Shown one piece after another: positions 57,784-64,000 of a DNA stretch of 64,000 nt. A program made the translations under genes and the position numbers. The stretch comes from Cupriavidus pauculus. GTDB lineage: Bacteria; Pseudomonadota; Gammaproteobacteria; Burkholderiales; Burkholderiaceae. The notes beneath the pieces are model-generated. The model did no database searches and was not told where the DNA came from. It worked only from the letters and a program-made list of their open reading frames with translations. Each line of letters opens with the position of its first letter. Position 1 is the stretch's first letter. Location: contig NZ_BPUO01000015.1 in NCBI RefSeq assembly GCF_022179805.1, forward strand, positions 62,001-126,000, written 5' to 3'.

Positions 57784-59001
57784 ATGCAACCCATGCACGT
57801 GCGCCGTCTGCTTTCCCTACTCGCCAAGCCGGTCATCCTGGCTGCGGTGCTTGCTTCAGCAACCGGCTTGTACGCACATTCGCTCATCAGGGGACCCGAC
57901 CCTGTCACCCCCGGCTCTGCCACGTCAAGCCCTGCCACGTCCAGCCCCGCCACGCCCAACCCTGCCACGGTGAGCGAGCCTCGGGAGACAATTCGCGCGG
58001 CAGACGCGGCCAGCGCCAATGCAGATGCGACGAAGGTAGCCGCCGTGTTCTCGCACGCTGACGCACGCTCCGAAGCATCCGCCCAATCCTCTGAGACAGC
58101 GCCCGTCACTCACGAAGAGTCGCTGCACAGCTTCATCAATCAGTTCAGCTCCTTTACGGGCGGCATCATCGACGCAGCGACGACGCTCAGCAAGTCCGTG
58201 CGCGGTGAGGCAGACAAGATCGCTTTTGCCTTGGGGATCATTACGCTGACGCTTGCCGGCCTTCGGTTTGCGTCGACACAAGAGGCCGTTGCCGCATGGA
58301 CGGATCTTCTGGAGACCATTCTGGTGCTCGGCATCGTCGCATCCCTCTATACGGGCTACGACACTTTCGCGCCTGCGCTCTTCGGGTGGTTTCGCGACCT
58401 CGCGAAAGCGATTGCCGGTGGCAGCACCGACAACCCGGCGCTCGTGCTCGCAACGGTGGGCGCGAAGTTTCTGGACACCTACATCGCCATCGTCAAGGCC
58501 GCGGCATGGCACGAGAGGATGTCGATCGCTCTGGGTGCGGCCACGCTTCTATTCCTGGCTTTCCTGTGCTGCGCGGCAGCCGCAATCGTTTATTCATTCT
58601 TTGTCATGGTCGGCCTGATACAAGCTGCAGTAGGCATCGTTATCGGCCCCATCGCCGTGGCGCTCGCCTTCTCCGAGTACACGCGACGGTATTTCTTCAC
58701 GTGGCTCGATTTCATGGTCGGTGCATCGATGTATGTGGTCGTCGCCACGACCATGGCGCGGTTGGTGTCCGCCACTTACACCTCGCTGATCCCCGCGCTG
58801 AGCACGCTGGGCGGGTGGACATCGGCCGGTGGACTCTACGCGATCACCGTGGCCATCTTCATGCTTCTCGTGTCCTTCGAGATCCCGAAAATTGCCGGGG
58901 CGGTACTTGGCACGCGCGCCGGCGCAACAGGCGGGGGCGCCATTCGACTGGCCACGCAGGCAATGCGCACCCCGGGCAGTAACAAAGCAAATTCAAAGTA
59001 A
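57784..59001 (+). CDS. virB6: VirB6/TrbL-type polytopic membrane protein
   Basis: A 405-residue channel component. After an N-terminal signal-like helix and a Ser/Ala/Pro/Thr linker (SPATSSPATPNPATVSEP, from a short tandem repeat near 57910-57970), the protein has a soluble segment and five or more membrane helices (IAFALGIITLTLAGLRFAS; LLFLAFLCCAAAAIVYSFFVMVGLIQAAVGIVIGPIAVALAF). This is the TrbL/VirB6 pattern with the conserved aromatic-Trp region DFMVGASMYVVV. It passes DNA across the inner membrane. Confidence 0.9.
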   Translation: MQPMHVRRLLSLLAKPVILAAVLASATGLYAHSLIRGPDPVTPGSATSSPATSSPATPNPATVSEPRETIRAADAASANADATKVAAVFSHADARSEASAQSSETAPVTHEESLHSFINQFSSFTGGIIDAATTLSKSVRGEADKIAFALGIITLTLAGLRFASTQEAVAAWTDLLETILVLGIVASLYTGYDTFAPALFGWFRDLAKAIAGGSTDNPALVLATVGAKFLDTYIAIVKAAAWHERMSIALGAATLLFLAFLCCAAAAIVYSFFVMVGLIQAAVGIVIGPIAVALAFSEYTRRYFFTWLDFMVGASMYVVVATTMARLVSATYTSLIPALSTLGGWTSAGGLYAITVAIFMLLVSFEIPKIAGAVLGTRAGATGGGAIRLATQAMRTPGSNKANSK

Positions 59002-59014
59002 TGCGTGAACGCTC

Positions 59015-60490
59015 ATGACGTATCGACTCCAGATGACATCGGAATTGTTGGCCACGCATGCCAACCATATCCAACAAGTCGCCCAGTTCGCCAACGAACC
59101 CGACTATCAGGCTTTCGCCCGGAAATGGCTAAAGGTTTTGGAAGATTGTGCCCATTGGTTTTCAAGCGTCCCACTGCAACCTGATGGACACACCGAGCCA
59201 GGCGGAGCATTCCGGGCGACGATAGAGACCGTCCACACTGCGTCGCGGCTCGCGAGCGCCTACAAGTTTGCGGCGGATCTTCCGTCCGAGCGGCGGCGGC
59301 GGCTGGAGCCGCAGTACCACTATGCCCTGTTCCTCGCGGCCTGCTGCACGTGGCTCGACGAGCCGTGGCGGCACTTCATCTTCCGCTTCTATGGCAGCGA
59401 TGCGCCTTGGTCGCCAATGGTGCACGCAGGCGTTGGAGAATGGCTCGGTGATACCACCTTCACGGTGGAGCGTCGCGCAAGTCCAGTGCCTACTGATCGC
59501 TTGCGGGCAGGACTTCTGGCGCGCGACATTTTGACGCCCGCCCGTATGCGAACCCTTGATGAAGAGGTAGCGGCTGCGCTGCTCGGATGCCTGGATCCGA
59601 CGCCCGTCCCCACGGGTAAGGCGACCTTGTTGCAGAAGATCATTCGCAAGGCCATGGACATGGTCACGCAACGCGAAGCGATGGCGACCCGCGCAGTGTT
59701 CCAGCCCGGCACCTTGGCGGTTTCCGGCGTGTCAGTGGCATGTGCAAGGCTAGAAGTGGCCCAAGGCGTTACGGCAAACGACGCAGTTGACGCAGCCGAC
59801 GCAGCCGACGCAGATACCGCCAAATCCGTGCAGGGCAGCGCGTCGCCAGCGACGAGCGCTCTTCCTGCGTGCACGCAACCTCAGGGCGTGCGTACCAACG
59901 ACCCCCAAGGCAGTAAAAAGGGAAGCCATGAAGCGCCGCGTGGAACCGTCCCAGACGGGAGCGCGCCGATCGAGACACCGCTGGCGTTGCCAAAGGCGTC
60001 GGCCCGCAAGCGACCTGCGGCACCGGCGGAACCCGCCGCACCCAAGGCGCCGATGGCACAGGATGGCGGCCCGGCGGATGGGAGCGCAACGCCTGGGGAA
60101 GGTTCACTTGCCGATCGGGTTCGCATGCTATTGCCGAACGCCGACGCCGCACAGGAGTTCCTCGTCGCGTTGCTGGAGGACGTAGCCGCAGGGAAAGCGA
60201 AATACAGTTTGAGTGGCAATCACCTCACGCTAAGCAAACGCACGATGGGCGGTTATGGGCTTTCATCGGAGGCGGTCATCGGCACCCTACGCGAAGCCGA
60301 ACTTGTGCACGACGTTGTGGGACAGGACGTCGTCCTCGATGCGCGCATCGCGTCGTTGCTGAATCTGCCTCAGGCATCGGCAACCTCACCGGCTTCGGCC
60401 ACGGCGCCGAGTCGCCCTGTCGGGTCCGCGTCCCGTGACCCGCTTGATGCGCCAGATTCGCTTGATTCGATGGATGACGCGGCGTCATGA
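59015..60490 (+). CDS. TraI_2-domain protein, MobH-like with degenerate HD site
   Basis: A 491-residue protein located where MobH relaxases sit, right before traD (overlap of 4 bases). The N-terminal 200 residues follow the TraI_2 plan (WFSSVPLQPDGHTEPGGAFRATIETVHTASRLA; LPSERRRRLEPQYHYALFLAACCTWLDEP; WSPMVHAGVGEWLG), but at the places where MobH has the metal-binding His and the HD pair (GGLxxHTL and LLHDIGK), this protein has GGAFRAT and CCTWLDEP. So the metal site seems lost. The middle is a long Ala/Pro/Gly linker with 9-base tandem repeats (ADAADAAD). The C-terminal 120 residues form a winged-helix-like domain (LPNADAAQEFLVALLEDVAAGKAKYSLSGNHLTL) also seen in TraI/MobH. It may be an inactive accessory of a relaxase elsewhere. 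Confidence 0.7.
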   Translation: MTYRLQMTSELLATHANHIQQVAQFANEPDYQAFARKWLKVLEDCAHWFSSVPLQPDGHTEPGGAFRATIETVHTASRLASAYKFAADLPSERRRRLEPQYHYALFLAACCTWLDEPWRHFIFRFYGSDAPWSPMVHAGVGEWLGDTTFTVERRASPVPTDRLRAGLLARDILTPARMRTLDEEVAAALLGCLDPTPVPTGKATLLQKIIRKAMDMVTQREAMATRAVFQPGTLAVSGVSVACARLEVAQGVTANDAVDAADAADADTAKSVQGSASPATSALPACTQPQGVRTNDPQGSKKGSHEAPRGTVPDGSAPIETPLALPKASARKRPAAPAEPAAPKAPMAQDGGPADGSATPGEGSLADRVRMLLPNADAAQEFLVALLEDVAAGKAKYSLSGNHLTLSKRTMGGYGLSSEAVIGTLREAELVHDVVGQDVVLDARIASLLNLPQASATSPASATAPSRPVGSASRDPLDAPDSLDSMDDAAS

Positions 60491-62376
60491 CGCACTTCCG
60501 ACCAAATTTCGAATGGCGCGCGGCATTCGGCTGGTTGGTCGCAACCGGTCTGATCGTGGCGGGAAACGTACCAGGCAAGGGGTATGTCGTCCTTGGCTGC
60601 GCAGTTTGCGCGTCCGTTCGGACTGTCCAAGCCTGGCGAACGATGCGCTTGCGCCTGGGGCTAGGGTCCAAATGGCTCAGCATCATGCCAATTGCCGAGT
60701 TTCTCGATGCGAGCGAGCGCATGCGCTCGCGCAATCGTGACGAGGATGCCATGTTCCTCGGGATGGGCTACGCCTGGACGCAACATCATTGCCAGTTCGC
60801 GCACGACATGCTGCGACTACCCGCCCCTGAGCTGTCGAGGCTGCCTCGGTGGATGCCACGGGCTGTCGCCCGACGCATCGAACAGAGTTTCGCACCGCGG
60901 GGAAGCGTTCGCGACCGCACGCCGCAAGGCCAGGCATGGATCCACGGTATGGAGCCACGCAAGACTGCCGTACCTTTGCACTACAAGGCGTTGAGCGGGC
61001 ACACCGCAGTATGTGGCACGACAGGTTCGGGCAAGACGCGGACGTTCGAGGTGATCTCAACCCAGGTCATTCACGATCCAGAGCAGGTACTGATTATTAT
61101 TGACCCCAAGAATGACGGCGATTGGGTGGCACGCGTGCGCCGCGAGTGCGCAAGGGCCGGCCGCAAGTTTCTGTACTGGAAGCAGGCCGCTCCCTCGGAG
61201 TCCATTCGTCTGAACCCTCTGGAGAACTGGTCCCAGCCATCGGAGATCCCAACGCGCATTGCCCAGCTCCTGGAGCCAGGGCCTTTTCGTCAGTTCGCGT
61301 TCCTCTTTATCGACCGGGCGGTCAAGGGTGAGCTCTACGTGGGTGACAAGCCCAACCTGCGCTCGATCCTGCGATACGTGCAAGGCGGCGTGGCGCCGCT
61401 TCTCGAGCGAGCCTTGCTCAAATTCTTCCGGGCATCGGGCCAGCAAGACTGGGATGGAGAACTGGGTGCCTATCTGCGCAAGGCTGCCAGCGCGTCTCGC
61501 GCCGGATCTCGGGGCGGATCCAAGCGCGCATCTGAAGGTACGCCACGGGTGGACGCCATGGTGGCGTTCTATCGCGACCGATTTGCGAGGACGCAGCCCC
61601 ACGAGGCGATCGAGGGGCTGATCTCCACCTATGAGCATGACGCCGATCATTACGCACGCATCATAGCGGCCGCCTTGCCGCTGCTCCAGATGCTCGCAAC
61701 CGGCGAAACTGGACTCATGCTTGCGCCCAAGCCTGATGACCTCGAGGACGACCGGGAAATCTGGGACATTGGCCGCGTCATCCAACAGAAGGCCGTGCTC
61801 TATGTCGGCGCCGATTCGCTTGGCAACTCGCTGGTCGCGCAGGCTGCGATGTCGATGCTGCTGGCGGACCTTGCCGCGTGCGCAGGAGCCATCTACAACG
61901 ACGCCGCTGCCACGCCTGGCATCGTGGTCTTTGTGGATGAAGCGGCCGAGGCGGTGAATGAGCAGATGCTGCAGATTCTGAACAAGGGACGCGGCGCTGG
62001 GTTCAAGGTCTTCATTGCCTATCAGACCCGGTCGGACTTCACTGCGAAGCTCGGTAACGTGGCTCGCATGCAGCAGGTGCTGGGGAATTTGAACAATCAG
62101 ATTGTCCTGCGACTGGAGGACACGGATACCGCGCAATGGTTCGCCGAGAAGACGGGCGCGACCGCCATCCGCACGGTGCAGGTGTCGCGCTCCTCGAGCG
62201 CGGGTTCGGAGTCTCACATCGGTGAGTTCAGCGGCAGCGTCGCCCGGTCGGCCAAGCTGGAAAAGGCACCGCTCGTGCCGGCCGAACTCGTGATGCAGCT
62301 CCCCAACCTGCAGTACTTCCTTCGGGTATCGGGCGGCGCCATCTATCAGGGGCGGATCCCGATTATCGACGGCTAG
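60487..62376 (+). CDS. traD: TraD/VirD4-type coupling protein
   Basis: A 629-residue coupling ATPase. Walker A GTTGSGKT is at 177-184, followed by IIIDPKNDGDW, and Walker B IVVFVDEAAEAVNEQ starts at 479, with GRGAGFKVFIAYQTRSDFTAKLGNVARMQQVLGNLNNQIVLRLEDTDTAQWFAEKTG. It has an N-terminal membrane segment (FGWLVATGLIVAGNV ... ) of the MobH-linked TraD type (SXT/R391-like ICE group). It brings the relaxosome to the VirB channel. It overlaps the TraI_2 gene, so they are linked. It is followed by two small membrane-protein genes, as in ICE transfer modules. Confidence 0.93.
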   Translation: MTHFRPNFEWRAAFGWLVATGLIVAGNVPGKGYVVLGCAVCASVRTVQAWRTMRLRLGLGSKWLSIMPIAEFLDASERMRSRNRDEDAMFLGMGYAWTQHHCQFAHDMLRLPAPELSRLPRWMPRAVARRIEQSFAPRGSVRDRTPQGQAWIHGMEPRKTAVPLHYKALSGHTAVCGTTGSGKTRTFEVISTQVIHDPEQVLIIIDPKNDGDWVARVRRECARAGRKFLYWKQAAPSESIRLNPLENWSQPSEIPTRIAQLLEPGPFRQFAFLFIDRAVKGELYVGDKPNLRSILRYVQGGVAPLLERALLKFFRASGQQDWDGELGAYLRKAASASRAGSRGGSKRASEGTPRVDAMVAFYRDRFARTQPHEAIEGLISTYEHDADHYARIIAAALPLLQMLATGETGLMLAPKPDDLEDDREIWDIGRVIQQKAVLYVGADSLGNSLVAQAAMSMLLADLAACAGAIYNDAAATPGIVVFVDEAAEAVNEQMLQILNKGRGAGFKVFIAYQTRSDFTAKLGNVARMQQVLGNLNNQIVLRLEDTDTAQWFAEKTGATAIRTVQVSRSSSAGSESHIGEFSGSVARSAKLEKAPLVPAELVMQLPNLQYFLRVSGGAIYQGRIPIIDG

Positions 62377-62442
62377 GTGTCGCTGACCCATCGGTTGAAG
62401 CTGCTCGCGAGGGCGAACCTAAGGACAGAGTGAACTGACGAG

Positions 62443-62742
62443 ATGACCTTGTACTTTCCCGCGCTGCTCGAAGCGGCTCGCATGGCGCCGGCTACGCTTC
62501 GCTGCGTGCCAATGTGGCTGGCATGCCTGCTGTTCCGGACCGATCGCGGTCTGGCACGACGTATGGACAACTGGCTCGCATTGTCGCCAGCTGTCGGGCC
62601 CTTGCCTGCTGATTTCTGTGAGGGTCGTGCAGCGCCTTGCTTCGCCCTCATGATGATCGCCGCGCGAAAGCCTCTGCTTTTCTGGGCTGCCATGGCGGCG
62701 GCGTCATCGCTGCCCGTCTTTATCGCATTGCGCTGGAGTTGA
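62443..62742 (+). CDS. Small hypothetical membrane protein
   Basis: A 99-residue protein from ATG 62443 with hydrophobic helices (APATLRCVPMWLACLLF; PLLFWAAMAAASSLPVFIAL). I do not recognise a family, but a small membrane protein between TraD and DUF4400 genes is common in integrative elements. The stop codon lies 5 bases before the GTG start of the DUF4400 gene, and its last codons carry the GGAG ribosome site for it. Confidence 0.6.
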   Translation: MTLYFPALLEAARMAPATLRCVPMWLACLLFRTDRGLARRMDNWLALSPAVGPLPADFCEGRAAPCFALMMIAARKPLLFWAAMAAASSLPVFIALRWS

Positions 62743-62747
62743 CGGCC

Positions 62748-63386
62748 GTGGCAACAAGCCGCTTCTTCCTTCACGCACGCGTGTGGGTGCTCATCGCGCC
62801 GATTGTGCTCGCCATTGTCGTGCCAACCGTCTCCGATCCGGCTGCGCTCGAGATCTCCGATCTGGAGCGGCAATCGGTGGTCGCGATGCTCGGCGTGGCC
62901 GGCGAAGCGCAAGCGGCAGCGATGACGGACACCCGCTTCGCGCAATGGCTGATCGACCCCGGGCTGGTCGCGGCGTCGTATGCGGGTTCCGCCCAAGAGC
63001 ACGGTCCGCCTGTCCGGCACGACATTGGCGACGCCGGGGCATCAGCCTTCGGTCGAAGTTGGGTGGATCGGGCATGGCTGATGACTTACCGCGCGATCTA
63101 TCGCTTGTCTGTCGCGCAGTCCTGGTTCCTAGGTGGCGTGGCGGCTGGTTTGGCGCTCGCCAATGACGGCGCTGTCACCCGACGCATTCGGCTGGCGACC
63201 ATGGGGCCAGCCGGGCGGCCCGTGGCATTTCACCTGGCAGCCCATGGGCTGCTGCTCTGTCTTGGGCTTGGGGTGTGCGCCCTGCTCTATTCCGTTCCTG
63301 TGCTGGCACACGGCTGGGTGTTGTTGGCGTGTGCGGTTGGCGCGCTTTGCTGGCACCTGGGCGCTTCGTACGGTGCGGGCGAATGA
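62748..63386 (+). CDS. DUF4400 integrating-conjugative-element membrane protein
   Basis: A 212-residue protein from GTG 62748 (GGAG 9 bases upstream, in the end of the preceding gene). It has an N-terminal helix (VWVLIAPIVLAIVVPTV), a periplasmic or cytosolic middle (DPAALEISDLERQSVVAMLG ... ), and two C-terminal helices (HGLLLCLGLGVCALLYSVPVLAHGWVLLACAVGALCW). The RLSVAQSWFLGGVAAGLALANDGAVTRRIR segment before them matches the DUF4400/PFL_4697 family, found after traD in many ICEs. Its role in transfer is not known. Confidence 0.82.
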   Translation: MATSRFFLHARVWVLIAPIVLAIVVPTVSDPAALEISDLERQSVVAMLGVAGEAQAAAMTDTRFAQWLIDPGLVAASYAGSAQEHGPPVRHDIGDAGASAFGRSWVDRAWLMTYRAIYRLSVAQSWFLGGVAAGLALANDGAVTRRIRLATMGPAGRPVAFHLAAHGLLLCLGLGVCALLYSVPVLAHGWVLLACAVGALCWHLGASYGAGE

Positions 63387-63414
63387 GCGCCGCTGCGCCC
63401 TGCCGTCGGACTCT

Positions 63415-63464
63415 TTTGACTCGCTTTGAGTCATTTCACTCGTTTGACTCACGTACTTTGACTT
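63415..63464. repeat. Phased TTTGACTC-type direct repeats
   Basis: Five near-copies of TTTGACTC occur at 63415, 63425 (TTTGAGTC), 63434 (TTTCACTC), 63443 and 63457 (TTTGACTT), spaced 10, 9, 9 and 14 bases apart. They fill the gap between the DUF4400 gene and the TTG-start gene, ending just before its ribosome site. A partial GGACTCT precedes them. Confidence 0.75.
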
Positions 63465-63476
63465 TTGGAGAATGTC

Positions 63477-64000
63477 TTGTCCAAGCCTGATCTGCCCGAA
63501 ACGGAGTTTCTGCCTTTTACCGCCGACGATTTCCGGGACGATCGCCTCATCGACGTCACGCAAGCGTTGGCCCCCCACGGATCCGGCGTCGATGCGTTCG
63601 ACTGGCCGACGGCCTCGGCATTGCCCCTCGGAGAACTCGACGAGCCTGCGGACAGCGCAGGTTCGGTCGGCCGCACGACACGTGGGGGACGATATGAGGA
63701 CATGCAGGCGGCAAGCGACGTCGAAACCGAACTGCAGGAGATCGAGGCGTGCGCCGAAACGCTTTTGCAGGACGGCTTGATCGCGGATGCGGATGTTGCG
63801 GAAGATGCAAACGATGCGGACGACGTGGCGGGTGCCGGACAGGCACGCAGGATGTTCCACGAACTGCCACGTGAGCAACGTCAGGCCATTGTTCGCCGCC
63901 GGCGCGATATCGGCTTGCACATCATGGGTCGGCAGGCCATCGCCACACCCGTCGTGTCGGTGCCGCTGCAGCTCAATCATGCGCGGCTGCGCGGCCTCTT
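63477..64000 (+). CDS. Acidic protein with TTG start, cut by the window edge
   Basis: The frame starts at TTG 63477 (GGAG 6-9 bases upstream; TTG 63465 is an alternative; a stop at 63459-63461 closes the frame before) and stays open to the last base, so at least 174 residues are coded and the rest is missing. The visible part begins SKPDLPETEFLPFTADDFRDD and is acidic with several Asp/Glu clusters (DADVAEDANDADDVAGAG), followed by a basic segment (REQRQAIVRRRRDIGLH). No family is recognised. The gene is behind traD and DUF4400, so it is probably another transfer gene. A competing short ATG frame at 63472 has shadow-like composition. Confidence 0.65.
   Translation, partial: MSKPDLPETEFLPFTADDFRDDRLIDVTQALAPHGSGVDAFDWPTASALPLGELDEPADSAGSVGRTTRGGRYEDMQAASDVETELQEIEACAETLLQDGLIADADVAEDANDADDVAGAGQARRMFHELPREQRQAIVRRRRDIGLHIMGRQAIATPVVSVPLQLNHARLRGL

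Noticed and set aside
61057..62391. 444-codon minus-strand frame over traD
   Set aside because: Lies wholly opposite the Walker motifs of TraD; composition is shadow-like.
1..64000. CRISPR arrays, rRNA, tRNA, complete insertion sequences
   Set aside because: No regularly spaced repeats, no rRNA/tRNA-like text and no transposase gene could be recognised, although fragments at 20.7 and 25.9 kb show that rearrangement took place.

Overview
The window (about 60% GC, dense genes, many Bug/TctC-type solute-binding proteins, CaiB/BaiF CoA-transferases and LysR regulators) looks like a betaproteobacterium of the Burkholderiales, most like Cupriavidus or Ralstonia. This assignment rests on gene style and protein families read by eye, not on a database search. 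No rRNA, tRNA or CRISPR array was seen.

Region 1 (1-19.6 kb) is a catabolic locus for a CoA-activated organic acid. It holds the end of an enoyl-CoA hydratase gene, two CaiB/BaiF CoA-transferases, an MFS anion transporter, an acyl-CoA dehydrogenase, a MaoC/FAS1-like hydratase, an AraC-like regulator, a citrate-lyase-alpha-like CoA-transferase, a CitE-like lyase, two LysR regulators, an alpha/beta hydrolase, an M14 N-deacylase, an aldehyde dehydrogenase, a split ThDP decarboxylase of the sulfopyruvate/phosphonopyruvate type, two intact Bug binding proteins and the wreck of a third. There is no CitD acyl carrier, so this is not a true citrate lyase. The hydratase + CitE + CoA-transferase set resembles itaconate/mesaconate (citramalyl-CoA) degradation. 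The second block suggests 2-oxo acid -> aldehyde -> acid chemistry.

Region 2 (19.6-26.3 kb) is a scrappy junction: small hypothetical genes, a ligD fragment beside a DUF2188 gene, two related small coiled-coil proteins in divergent orientation, a large autotransporter adhesin and a detached GntR/UTRA effector domain. Gene fragments at both ends of this zone suggest repeated insertion and deletion.

Region 3 (26.3 kb to the end) is the backbone of a conjugative plasmid or integrative element. First come accessory and maintenance genes on the minus strand (a 517-aa unknown, membrane proteins, a lipoprotein, a DUF3085 protein, a P4/TOPRIM primase), several with 5' leaders that fold the Shine-Dalgarno into a hairpin. 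A plus-strand pair follows: a coiled-coil protein and a 404-aa protein that I read as two FlhD-like repeats fused to an FlhC-like zinc domain. Next is an IncI-type thin-pilus operon on the minus strand (pilV, pilS, pilR, pilQ, pilP, pilO, pilN, a pilL-like gene and a lytic transglycosylase) running directly into virB10-virB9-virB8. Divergent from it are virB11, virB2, virB3, virB4, virB5 and virB6, a TraI_2-like protein whose HD residues look lost, the TraD coupling ATPase, and a DUF4400 membrane protein. The last gene is acidic, starts with TTG and is cut by the window edge. Together these could form a mating machine with a VirB channel and a type IV pilus; an active relaxase and a prepilin peptidase are not in the window.

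Most notable: the apparent FlhD-FlhD-FlhC fusion, whose 2:1 domain ratio matches the FlhD4C2 complex; the recurring SD-sequestering leaders; a five-unit TTTGACTC array before the last gene; and the unusual composite catabolic locus.
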